Shown: in pieces, positions 54,683 to 64,000 of the stretch | Numbering within the stretch: position 1 is the first letter of the stretch | Layout of the letters: every line of letters begins with the position of its first letter | Assembly: GCA_037783545.1 (NCBI GenBank) | Contig: JBBELK010000383.1 | Coordinates: 496,001 to 560,000, forward strand | Direction of reading: 5' to 3' | Source of the DNA: Henricia sp. BOLD:AAB3569 | Taxonomy: Eukaryota > Echinodermata > Asteroidea > Spinulosida > Echinasteridae | Length of the DNA: 64,000 nt | The notes under the pieces: model-generated | What the model was told of the DNA's origin: nothing | The model's input: the letters and a program-made list of their open reading frames with translations, nothing else | Databases searched by the model: none | Position numbers and translations under genes: made by a program

Positions 54683-56030
54683 CACTGTAAATAATAATGG
54701 GTAAATTTTGCCCAACTTTTACCCAACTTGGTTCAAATATCAACATGCCCATCTTTGGGGCGCAAAATACCCTTGGGTGCATGGTATTGTATGTACAATT
54801 TTTGTTTAAATTCTATAGGCCTACGCCAATGTTTTGGTAGATATGTGCATATCTAATCATTGGTTAAAAGTTAATTATCCAACGTTTGGGTAAATGTTCT
54901 TGGCCAATTAAATTCAACATAAAGCAGAAATCTTTTCGTATATGCCCAACATGTTGGGTATCTCGGGCCAAATATGCTCGACTATTTGACCAGAAGGCTG
55001 TTGACAAAAATGTTTAGGAGCGCATGTTTATGTACGTGTTCTTTCCACACTTCTCATGATGGAGTTGTTCTAGATGTATATTCTGATTTTTATATCCTAT
55101 TTAATATCTTGGTGTAAATTCTACTGGTGTTAAAAAGTAAAGCTAAGTCAGCATGCGCGAAAATCCAGTAACTTGATAGGCTACATGCATTTCTTAACGT
55201 TTCACACACAAACCGTAGCACTGCGTTGTATTTGTGACTAGACTATATGTCCTGGTTGATCTGTTGGAGCTTGTTACGTATACTCCTTAAGGGGTAATGT
55301 AAGAAATCTTATGATTAAAGGCTCTTGCCTGTTTTCTCAAAACATGATTAGGAAAATGGCATTTGCCAAGTACACTGCTGTTCCACCACGAACAGATTAT
55401 AGTGTGGAAAAATATTGAATAGGCGTTACTTCATATAAAAAACAGGAAAAAATATACAAAAGTGTCCTTTATTACACTGTGAAAATACCAATCATTGGTC
55501 AGCAGATGCCCAACGTTTAGCTTTTCCTTGTGCCAAATTATTGGGACAAGTTGGGAGGGGAGAACACCAGTTGGTAAAATGGTAACCAACAATTGACTAT
55601 GTAAGCTCACCCAAACCTTGGATGGTTAAATTGAACCAACAATTTCATGTATTGGACTTGCACATTTACCCAAACATTTGGTGATTGGATTTAACCAACA
55701 ATTGGCCATAAACATTCACCTGAACCTTGGATGAATTAATTTAACCAACAAATAACTGTGCAATCTTACCCAAATCTTGGATGATTGAATTTAAGCAACA
55801 ATTGGCCATGCACATTTACCCAAACGTTGGGTAATTAACTTTTAACCAATAATTGGATATGCACATTCACCGAAAGATTGGTTGATTAATTAGTTTAACC
55901 AATAATTGTGCATACAGTATCACCCAAGGCTTGGGTAAGGCTGTTACCCAACACCCGTTGGGCATTATGCGCCCCAAAGATGGGTATGTTGATATTTGAA
56001 CCAACGTTGGGTACAAAGTTTTTATCAGTG
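54683..56030. mobile_element. TIR element with GGGTAAA/TTGGGTA repeats
   Basis: CACTGTAAATAATAATGGGT and GGTTCAAATATCAACATGCC at the left are mirrored by GGTATGTTGATATTTGAACC and TTTTTATCAGTG at the right. Part of the interior (55090-55430) is shared with 27190-27480. Confidence 0.8.
55540..55930 (+). repeat. About 61 bp tandem repeat inside the TIR element
   Basis: Six imperfect units of TTTACCCAAACCTTGGATGA, TTGAATTTAACCAACAATTG and GCCATGCACAT. Confidence 0.8.
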
Positions 56031-56606
56031 TGGATGCTGCTGTAACTTGAGGCATGTCAAACATACAAGAGGCGTGCGTGTCTAGTTTGCTTACTGAAAT
56101 GGCGCCTTGACGTACTACACTTTATTATTAACATTGTTTAGCAAGATTAGTCAATCTTGCGTCTACGGCGCTATATTATATTTGGTATTGAGTACACTGT
56201 TCACAAAATGTTATTTTGTTTTCAACGGTAATTCGCATAATAAGGCATATCTGATGAATTTATGTTATCACGTATCAGATATTTCATCATTATATCGTTT
56301 ACTTCAGAAAACACGAAATTTTGTGAGCAGTGTACTGAGGTGTGTGCGATTATTAATGATCGCACTCATCTCATCTCTGTTATGTTTGGCATCACTCGTT
56401 CAAAACACCATCAATAGATTTTATTTTACGGCAAGATGGTAATTATATTATTTCGATGTGTAATTTTGTATATGTATGTGTGTCTTTGCAATGTGTACTT
56501 TAGGTGTACGTTTTTGGCAAATTGGATTTTTAAGTATATTTTTGTCAAAAAAATAATAATAAAACAACAAACAAACAATAGACAAACGAGGTGGGGACGG
56601 TGCCCA

Positions 56607-56774
56607 CTACTGCCTTGTATAGAGGTTGATAATACCCAGCTGGTCCAGTTGTCTCCAGAGGGCGTTCTCCTTGTTGCTGTCATGATTAGCAAAGAAGATG
56701 TGCTTCTGAAACTTTTTGTCGTAGTAGTGTTCCGAGAACTTGCTGTAGCTGCCTGCGAAGCCATATACGTTGAC
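56607..56774 (-). CDS. Gene C last exon: motifs III and VS
   Basis: Minus-strand acceptor ctgttcag, then 55 codons to TAG. Encodes [34 protein letters not shown] and INLYTRQ. Closest of the three to the vertebrate ST6GALNAC1/2 C-terminus. Confidence 0.93.
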   Translation of the reverse strand, partial: VNVYGFAGSYSKFSEHYYDKKFQKHIFFANHDSNKENALWRQLDQLGIINLYTRQ

Positions 56775-59700
56775 CTGAACAGAGATTTTAAAAATCGTGA
56801 GGTCATCGGGCAGTGCATGCGGTTTCGGCAAATATTTTATGAGCAACAACTATAGTTAAGGGCCAAATGCACCATTTGCAAGATGACACTTTTACGGGTT
56901 CTTGGCATAATGACATAAAATATTTAAACAAGAACGTTGGTAAACTAGTCTGCAGAAATTTCAGCCAAAAAGATGCACCAAGTGAATGGTGAGAAATGTG
57001 TGTGCACACACATTTCGAAGGTATTTTGGACAGAAATAAATGAATGGTATTTGTTACCATTGCTATCAACACCTTGAGTGATATTTTCTTGTCAACTCAT
57101 GAAGTAAAATGTTGCCATTTAACTAATACTTCATTTTGTATTTCGCCACTAGCATGTGCTAACGTCCATGCACGGAAGTAGACAATAGATTGGTGCACTT
57201 TATCTGAATATTAGGGAGGTTTCGGTCGCACACTGTTAGGCAAGACGACGACTTTTAGTGAATTTTACGTCATCGGTATGTACGTACGCATTTACGCATT
57301 TACACAAGTATCCCAAGTGCAGTTTTGTTGTCTACACTGACAGCAACGCCTCTACAACTTAATGAAAAATGGACAGCGAAAGGTAAATATTTTGAGGTTT
57401 GGCTAATTGTAGTCGTAATCACTAACCATGCATGCCGAAACCTCATTATTCATGTTTTCTGTAGTGGATAATTCTAATTATTTTATTGTAACGTTTAGCG
57501 GGGACCTTTTTGTTCTCTCGCCAAGCACACAGGAACAATTATTAGATTATGTGTTGGTCTAAGCAACATAATATACAATACACTGGAGCATACATAGTAA
57601 ATGTGGATGAAATAAATGTGATGCAAGAAAGGAAACAAGTCCCTTCTACGAAGACTATTCAATTCTCAAGACCATCAGAAGGGAAACAAGTCCCTTCTAC
57701 GAAGACTATTCAATTCTCAAGACCATCAGAAGGGAAACAAGTCCCTTCTACGAAGACTATTCAATTTTCAAGACCATCAGAAGGGAAACAAGTCCCTTCT
57801 ACGAAGACTATTCAGTGCTCAAGACTATCAGACCAAACCCTAATTTAAGTCAATTTTTCAACCTTAGGTTCAAGTAGCCAGTAATTTGTTAATGTGCTAC
57901 ACGGCCCATTGAACATTTGCTGCATTAATAATAGAACCCTACCTCGTCACACGTGTGTAGAGCCAGGAGTAACATAATCGCTCCCGTGGTGGGTCTGTGG
58001 ACCGTTTTGTGCTGTGACGTGGAATTGACCCAGCTAGAGAGACAGGGGTGTGTAAAACATATGGAATCATGTTAAAACTACTGTCTTTATTTTACATATA
58101 GTATCACTTGTTACTATACCTCATAAACATTCATCAGGCAGCCGCGGTATTTCATTGGTCCATTCCAGCAACTCAGCCGTGTGATAGTTTTTACTAACAC
58201 ACGGGTACTATCACACAGCCTAGATTAGTGCAAGAGCCAATCATCCAACACCTCAGGGTCGTATATTCCTGTCATCTGATTGGTTAAAAGTGGGGGCATT
58301 GAATCAGCTAGACCCCGCGCGTATATGCCCACCGGGCATAGTCTTTGCCATGCCCCGGGCATAGTCATTTAGCGGGTTCCGGACGCGCGCATTACATGTG
58401 TTAGCATAGCTGTGCACCAACTATGCAGCTGGGCGCTGACGTAAACATTCAGCAGGACGGTAATGGCGGAATCTCGACGAAGTCGTTTTGTCGTCTGTCA
58501 GTATGTGCTACTAAAGTGCCAGGTGATTATGCTACAAATTGTTGTTGTAAATATACAACTTTTCCGCCGTAGACCAGCTTCCGAAATGACCACTGTCATG
58601 ACTGTATGATGTATCTATACTTTTAACCAACCAGATGACAACAATCCACACATTCAGTATATAAAACAAATATTGACTGCTGTTTATTCTGGTCATGGTT
58701 AAGATTATAGGCCCTCGATGATCTCGAAGCCATGACTGTATGCCTCTCGGCTTCCGCCTCGGGGCATAGTCATGGCTTCGAGATCACCTTGGGCCTATAA
58801 TCTTAACCATGCCCCTCATTGCAGTCAATATTTGTACACTATCTCCCATCGAACCATGTTGTATTTGTATACATGTAATAACGTTGCCGTTTTTAAACGG
58901 ATAAGTATACTAATTTAAACAAGTAATTTACGCACACTTTTGCAACCGCCAATATTTTGCAAATTAGCCAACATGGATCAGCAAAATTTCACACAATTCA
59001 TGTGAAGCATTGTAAATTTCATTTGCACCAATTGTCCAGGCTTGTGATCTTGTCGGTTCTTCCAGACATGTTTTACGTAACTTTTATTACGAAATGGAAT
59101 TAAAATTGGCAGATGACAATAGATCTATATGGATCGCACAGTTGCCTGTTTGTTATACAGGGTGTCCCAGAAAAAAAGGAAACAGATATTAAATTGCTGA
59201 TTACTCGGTTTTGACCGAGAATACCATTAATTTCTTATGACGCAAAAAATCCAGAATGCCTTCATGGATGACTGAGCATGGATGGTTCAAAGCGGCCCTG
59301 TCAGAAATAGCTTTGTATCAGATTATTAATAAATTCATTGATACACAAAAGGATAAACAGAACAAAACATATTAAACAATTTTAAGAAATCCTTTACGTA
59401 GTGCTCTCATTAAAAACATGAAAGTTTATGTTGGAATAAATGATATTTAAAGTGTTTTGTTTTTATCCTGTTCATCTTCTTTTTTTCTGACAGGGTCGCT
59501 TTAAATCATTGGTGCTCAGTCATCCATGAAGGTATTCTTGATTTCTTGGTGTCATAAGAAAGAGGACACGGTGATGAAATGGATAGTACTTGCCGTTTTC
59601 CAAAATTTCCAATCGTCAATTCAATCTACGATACCCTTGTAGTTTCATTGTGAAGTGCTAATTTGTTTAATGTTAATTTTCATTCCTATTTATGGAAAAT

Positions 59701-61411
59701 TAACTGTTTGAACATATCCTCAGATATTAACACTTTTACATATGGGTCATTCCACGAGGTTGGGTACAAAAAGTTTGACATACCAGATCTTAACTATGAG
59801 TAACATTCCAGCCTTTAGAAAGTATATTAATTTCATAAATAAACACATGTTACACTACAATAAGAGAATTTACATCACATTGTAACAAAACTACAGACCT
59901 CCAAAATGTACTCGTAGTGTTAAACATATGTGGTGTCCATGTTGTGAGATATTGGTCAGTGAAAACAACATGATTATATTGGGATACCTAGCCATATTCA
60001 GTACAACAAATATTTCACCAGATAAATAATTCTCCAGTCTTTAAATAAAAAAACTTGTACCAACGCAACATGGACACCCCTTTTTTGTATATACCCAACC
60101 TCATGGAATGCCCTTATGTAAATTATACAAAATCGCAAAATATCATTTCAGCTATAGTGATGGTGGAATTGCCGTGGTATGCGATGTTTAACAAAATATT
60201 TGAAGTGGTATTTTCACCTTCAAGTCTCATACCTATATCTCAAATACCGCTGGAAGTCAGGGTGGACGAGTTTAATATCTTCAGCTGTTAAGCCCTTTGG
60301 AAAGATTGGTGGTGGCCTGTAAAAAGAAGGAATTACGAATATGCGAGGACCGGTAGATAATTGGAAGATTATGTCAGGGATGTGATTTGTTTCGGGTTTT
60401 CCCGGAATAATCTTTGTCACAAACCAATGAGACAAAAGAAAGTTCCGGGAAAAACCGGAACAATCACATCCCTGTTATGTTGATTGGTTGAATGTTACAA
60501 AATCGATGAATAATGCATTAAAGGTTGTGTGACGTCATACTAAATATCGACCTCTCCACCAGTCAACATTGAGCGGGAACCAGTACTGGTCTCCACTTAC
60601 ATGTATTTTGAAAGTGGTGAACTACATGGAAACCAGCCAAGTGAAATAATTCGCTGGCAAAGTAGCGACGTCCAGATCGGGGTATAATACGCCCATAGTG
60701 CACTTAGAGAAACTATTAAAAATTACAACAAAAGTGAACACGTCAACTTTTGTGTGTTGACAAGGTTACTTGGTATAAACTAAAACTAGTGAACTGTTTT
60801 CCTACATTTTAGCAGTCGATGTTTCTAATTCTTCATGGGTTTCCTCACGCTTGCGAGTGACAGTGCAATGAGCACTATTGAGGAATCCTTGGTATGAATA
60901 CCAGAAAGAAATAATAATAATAAATAATAATAATAACCAGCGAATGTTTGGACCCAGCTATCCTGACAAATAGACTATAATGACTTTGTGCCCTGGTTTA
61001 AATCCCGTCCATGTCAGTGTGTGGATTGGGTTTGCTTGATCTCCGAGTTTTCTCCTGCACACTCTTTTTTTTGGGGGAGGGGGGCGGGGGGGTTGGGGGG
61101 ATCCTCCCACATATAAAACTAAGCATTTCTTCATCGTTATCTGTTCACAGGTTTCCTCAGGCTTACGAGCTACAGTGCTTTTGGCACTTTTGAGGAATCC
61201 TTTATTTCAATACCAGAAAGAACCACAATAATTTCACTGCAGAGCCATTGCCTATTATAGGCAATTCATAAAATGTGATCGTATTCATCCTCGCTTTTTA
61301 TTTCTACCTTTTAAACCTGTCAGCACTTCGGGGAGCCGGCCTATTGTTCAGCACAGCACTCAGGTACTGGTAGGTCCACTCATTATCGGCGAAAAACACG
61401 TATCTAATACC
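56607..61411 (-). CDS. Gene C: ST6GalNAc-like sialyltransferase (GT29), last four exons
   Basis: Minus strand. Exons in order of transcription: 61317-61411, 60233-60316, 57943-58033, 56607-56774; they join in frame to 145 residues plus TAG. They encode GIRYVFFADNEW, KLVHPDFQRYLRY, motif S ([17 protein letters not shown]), motif III (EHYYD), motif VS (HDSNKE) and the C-terminus INLYTRQ. All sites are GT-AG. The motif L exon and everything upstream must lie beyond 64000; I searched 61412-64000 on the minus strand and found no matching exon. Same enzyme class as A and B, closer to B by exon lengths and by WVNS(S/T).Q...VHRP(S/T)TGAIM. A minus-strand AATAAA at 56420-56425 could end the transcript. 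Confidence 0.85.
56855..57115 (-). repeat. Dispersed repeat (TTGACAAGAAAAACC family)
   Basis: Minus-strand copy in the last gene C intron: TTTACTTCATGAGTTGACAA, GGTGTTGATAGCAATGGTAA, extending into AGAACGTTCTTG-like sequence. Confidence 0.72.
57628..57826 (+). repeat. 51 bp tandem repeat, four units
   Basis: GGAAACAAGTCCCTTCTACG then AAGACTATTCAATTCTCAAGACCATCAGAAG repeats four times with almost no divergence. It lies in an intron of gene C. The period is 17 codons, so a frame stays open on the plus strand, but nothing supports a protein. Confidence 0.92.
57943..58033 (-). CDS. Gene C exon: sialylmotif S
   Basis: Minus-strand acceptor tctctctag, donor GAG|gtaggg. Encodes WVNSTSQHKTVHRPTTGAIM then [10 protein letters not shown], with an NST sequon. 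91 bases as in gene B. Confidence 0.92.
58119..58200 (+). repeat. Dispersed repeat (CATCAGGAAGCCGCGGTATT family), copy 2
   Basis: ATAAACATTCATCAGGCAGCCGCGGTATTTCATTGGTCCATTC...CGTGTGATAG, matching 18779-18860. Confidence 0.65.
58664..58838. mobile_element. Hairpin repeat
   Basis: CAAATATTGACTGCTGTTTA, GGTCATGGTTAAGATTATAG and GATCTCGAAGCCATGACTGT at the left are mirrored by GCATAGTCATGGCTTCGAGA, CTATAATCTTAACCATG and GCAGTCAATATTTG. Related GGGCATAGTC words occur at 58330-58370. Confidence 0.78.
59155..59552. mobile_element. Mariner-type TIR element, right end lost
   Basis: The left end ACAGGGTGTCCCAGAAAAAA is a typical mariner-family terminus. CTTATGACGCAAAAAATCCA...ATGGATGACTGAGCA and GGCCCTGTCAGAAA are mirrored at 59490-59552, but the mirror of the first 80 bases is missing. 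Confidence 0.7.
60233..60316 (-). CDS. Gene C exon: KLVHPDFQRY segment
   Basis: Minus-strand acceptor ctttttacag, donor TAG|gtatga. Encodes [20 protein letters not shown] then FQRYLRY. Same 84 bases as gene B. Confidence 0.9.
60860..61235 (+). repeat. Two SINE-like units with AATAAT tail
   Basis: GTTTCCTCACGCTTGCGAGT...GAGGAATCCTTGGTATGAATACCAGAAAG at 60839-60910 and GTTTCCTCAGGCTTACGAGC...GAGGAATCCTTTATTTCAATACCAGAAAG at 61151-61220 are copies of one 3' body; (AAT)n follows the first. GGTTTAAATCCCGTCC at 60996 may be a B box. Confidence 0.6.
61070..61100 (+). repeat. G-rich run
   Basis: GGGGGAGGGGGGCGGGGGGG followed by TTGGGGGG. A quadruplex candidate within a SINE body. Confidence 0.8.
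61317..61411 (-). CDS. Gene C exon: YVFF segment
   Basis: Minus-strand acceptor atacttgcag, donor CAG|gtttaa. Encodes GIRYVFFADNEWTYQYLSAV and ends PAPRSADR. 95 bases, in phase with the next exon. Confidence 0.87.
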
Positions 61412-61974
61412 CTGCAAGTATAATGTAATACCATTTGCAAAATTACATTTGAATTGTACAAATTCCGAATATGCTTGCACACTGACATCAACATTTCTCT
61501 GTCCAACAAATCGTTGCTATCTCGCGTGACTCGCGGAATGCAAGCTTTACGCTGGGGCCAATCCGGTTCGTAAGGTTACATTCACACTTGGCCTTTTCAC
61601 GCGGCACAGAGAGAATTTGGAGTAAAACGACGCACTTTAAACCAAAGAATCGACTTGGACGGTAAAGCGTTTTGCGATTCTGTGATTTTCACTCCGTCGG
61701 TTGACACCAAATTCTTTCCATTCCGCATTTTCTCGAGGCGACGACGCGAGGCAAATTAAGGGTGGGTTCACACTGAGCGTCGCTTGGAGAAAAAGAGGTG
61801 TTTCCGCCCAAGTTGATTCTGCGATTTTCGGTGCGTCTTTTTTTTCTCAAATTTTCCTCCACGACGAAACAGGCTCAGTAACAATCCAACCTTACTATGC
61901 TGCACTTAAAGAATAAACGGGATTGACAAGTTAAAGATATACAGTCTGTGCGTTTTGGGTGTGGCACCTGCTCG

Positions 61975-62120
61975 GTCTGCAACGCGCAGCGCACATCCTG
62001 ACCGGTGGCCTGTCCAATATGTTTTCTTCTGTTTCCTCTATCTCGGAAAGTCTACTGAAACAGAAGAAACGAAATTTGACAGGCCACCACTAGTCCAGTC
62101 CAGAGGGCGCGCTGCACGCA
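61975..62120. mobile_element. Hairpin repeat
   Basis: TGCAACGCGCAGCGCACATC, GGTGGCCTGTCCAATATGTT and TTCTTCTGTTTC are mirrored by GAAACAGAAGAAACGAAATT, TGACAGGCCACC and GCGCGCTGCAC. Confidence 0.72.
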
Positions 62121-62219
62121 CCGCACCACAGACCAAACACGGGAAGTCAGGGCTGGGCGACAAAAACGGCCGTATAAAAACGGCGTTTTTTCACAGGGTT
62201 GTCGTTGTCTAAATTACAA

Positions 62220-63100
62220 AGTATGATGTTTTGACGTTAAAATGGTTCGGAGAAAAAGAAAATTCAAATTTGCTGAGAACCACGGATTGTATATCTTTAA
62301 TATAGCACGGGCGCTAGCTAACTTCAATTTGCCTTTTTTTAAACCCTCACTGACGTGAATTACAATCCTATCCACATCTCTAAACTCTAAATATTGCTTG
62401 GCTTGTAATTGTCTATTTTGATGAATGAAGATTGCTCGACTTGTGAATACCCCATCTGGGGATGTAGCAATTTAGTCGGCGCGACACGCCATTACCGTGT
62501 TCACGGCGTCAACACGTACACCATTATCATACATCAAACCATTCAACCGTGGACATATACAATGTGCATACATGTATTAATGTGGCGACACCAGCGGCTT
62601 TTGAAGGGAAAATTATAATATATGTAATTTTAAGCATTCACCAAATTTCCCGCTATAATCTACAAAAGTGGTTTTTAAAGGCCGTTGTATCATTTGCAGA
62701 TGAAAAACCTTAAAAACTTCTAGGAACAACGGACTTACATAACTAAAAAATAATATTGATCAACTGCCTTCTCAGCCACATAGATGTAGCAATACCTCAG
62801 AAAACCTTAAACAGCTAGTATCCCCCCGTCCACATTTTTAAAGTTTTCCTGTTTATCATGGAGGTGTATGTGTCTACAACACATCACAACTTGTTTTCCA
62901 CAAAAAAATCGACAGGCTTTTGCTTAAAACGCAAAGCAGTTCCGACCCTCTTCACCCGAAATTTTGAAAAGGGTCGAGGTCACTTGGTTTGTTTATCAAC
63001 AGGGTTTTGACGTCATCCTGAGAAACATACAAAACGGCCTGTGCAGTATTGACTGTTTATCATGCTTGTTATGTCCTTGTAATTCAAAATACAAACGTGA
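62220..63100. other. Gene C intron or upstream sequence, no gene
   Basis: AT-rich with fragments of the dispersed repeat near 62680-62870 (CATTTGCAGATGAAAAACCT, CTCAGAAAACCTTAAACAGC). No exon found. Confidence 0.45.
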
Positions 63101-63127
63101 AAAACACTTCATGTAATATGACAACAA

Positions 63128-63309
63128 TCTACTATTACCTGTTTTGTGAAAAAACGATGAAATTGTGGCTCACAATGAAGCTCTTTTGAAGTAAATACTG
63201 GTGCATTGCGACGGGTGGTTTTGTCACGGAACGAACGGCATTCACAGCGGTCTGTGTACAGCATGGAACGTTCCCTGCGGCCCACGTGTTTGAACATCGG
63301 CCGGTACAA
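63128..63309 (-). other. Unrecognised reading frame ending at a donor-like site
   Basis: The minus strand reads MYRPMFKHVGRRERSMLYTD, CECRSFRDKTTRRNAPVFTS and HCEPQFHRFFTKQ, then CAG|gtaata. The basic, Cys-containing sequence looks coding but does not match any expected sialyltransferase exon. It could belong to a repeat or to a different gene. Confidence 0.22.
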
Positions 63310-63814
63310 GTTAGAATGAGCGACTCATTTTTCTCTCTCTTGGTAATAGAAAAGAAAATCTTTCTGCTCTTTTTTTTCATAGTGTGTGGTAAAACATACA
63401 ACCACGCAGCTACTGGGCATATCTCTGGCTTTTTGGACCAACAAAATTCTTCAAAAAACACCATCTAACAGAGACGGTTTTCCAAGTTTTTTGCGTGTAA
63501 ACGTATGGAGCTAACAATCGTGTTGACTTCTCTTTCTCAGGATTACGTCACGGGGTCACTCGCATATCATGAATACCTTATGAGCGTTTCAGAAATCGTG
63601 AAAATCTCATTTCGAAAAACGCACTTTTGCTTGCAATTTATCCACTTAAAACCGACAATTAAAAAAAATTAAAAATCCACGTCGGCAAGAGGGATGTTTG
63701 GACTATCGAAAAAAGCCTAACTGCTAGATTTTCCTTCAAGGGGGGTTCTAGTTGTTTAACAATCCATGCATGGTTTTTGTGTTTTAACGAATGGTAAAAA
63801 ATGTCCTGCACTCA

Positions 63815-63985
63815 ACCTTTTTTAAAACACTCCCACAAAGGTACCATTTAACGTGGGAAAGAAATCATGTGGTGTTCGTTATACCATTGCAATATCAACA
63901 AGTCAGGTTTTTCTTGTCAACTCATGATAACAAAAGAAAAATTGTGGGTCACTGCAAATGATGTAATGGATTTAATGATATTTCT
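63815..63985 (-). repeat. Dispersed repeat (TTGACAAGAAAAACC family)
   Basis: Minus-strand copy: AAATGATGTAATGG-type end, TTATCATGAGTTGACAAGAA, GTTGATATTGCAATGGTATA, CACCACATGATTTCTTTCCC, AAATGGTACCTTTGTGGGAG. Confidence 0.78.
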
Positions 63986-64000
63986 GACAGATAGAAGGTG

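Larger units (their letters stand above)
53780..56440. mobile_element. Inverted-repeat element with nested TIR element
   Basis: AATACGTCAGGGCGCTATTT...AAGCAAACCAGACGCG (54085) is mirrored by CGTGTCTAGTTTGCTTACTG...GACGTACT (56070), and GGTATTAACCAAACACGATA...GCGCTG (54015) by CGGCGCTATATTATATTTGG (56167). The arms enclose 54152-56034. Outer ends are approximate. Confidence 0.65.

Noticed and set aside
57549-57848. Direct repeats resembling a CRISPR array or a repeat protein
   Set aside because: The units are contiguous without spacers, in an intron of an animal gene; it is a plain minisatellite.
63128-63309. Candidate upstream exon of gene C
   Set aside because: It has a donor-like end but no similarity to the matching exons of genes A and B.

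Overview
This window is nuclear DNA from an animal, most likely an invertebrate deuterostome (echinoderm, hemichordate or cephalochordate). I infer this from multi-exon genes with canonical GT-AG introns, ST6GalNAc-type sialyltransferases, Tc1/mariner, piggyBac-like and Harbinger-like repeats, non-LTR retrotransposons and tRNA-derived SINEs. There are no operons, ribosome binding sites or CRISPR arrays. The species cannot be named from the sequence alone.

The host genes are three members of one family, GT29 sialyltransferases most like ST6GALNAC1/2, which add alpha-2,6 sialic acid to O-linked GalNAc in the Golgi. None survives as a long open reading frame; each is split into short exons that I reassembled from splice sites, phase and paralogue alignment. 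Gene A (+, 57-23680) has nine visible coding exons; its start codon lies left of the window. Gene B (+, 26671-49871) is complete: ten coding exons, 448 residues. Gene C (-, 56607-61411) shows only its last four exons, and its 5' part lies beyond the right edge. A and B are head to tail; B and C are convergent. Exon order and phases are the same in all three wherever they can be compared, and exon lengths differ only by multiples of three. B and C share exon lengths (84, 91 and 168 bases) that differ from A, so they look like the closer pair.

Almost everything else is introns and spacers packed with mobile DNA, much of it long inverted-repeat (foldback) elements. The largest (about 32140-39335) fills an intron of gene B: outer inverted arms surround a roughly 1.5 kb, 21-bp-period minisatellite that switches strand near 37440. 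One arm is interrupted by a 3.4 kb LINE, a 430 bp foldback element and a small MITE. Others include a foldback at 15026-15761 built around a repeated 20 bp word, a composite foldback in the last intron of gene A (about 18960-23290) with a 42 bp satellite in both outer arms, a Harbinger-like element (7738-16979), a 659 bp near-perfect foldback (42956-43614) and a nested TIR element (53780-56440). Several short TIR elements have recognisable target duplications (TTAA, TA, GGCTG).

Layout: 0-23.7 kb gene A and its introns; 23.7-26.7 kb spacer with the presumed gene B promoter; 26.7-49.9 kb gene B; 49.9-56.6 kb spacer with a Gypsy integrase relic and foldbacks; 56.6-61.4 kb the 3' half of gene C; 61.4-64 kb intron or upstream sequence of gene C.
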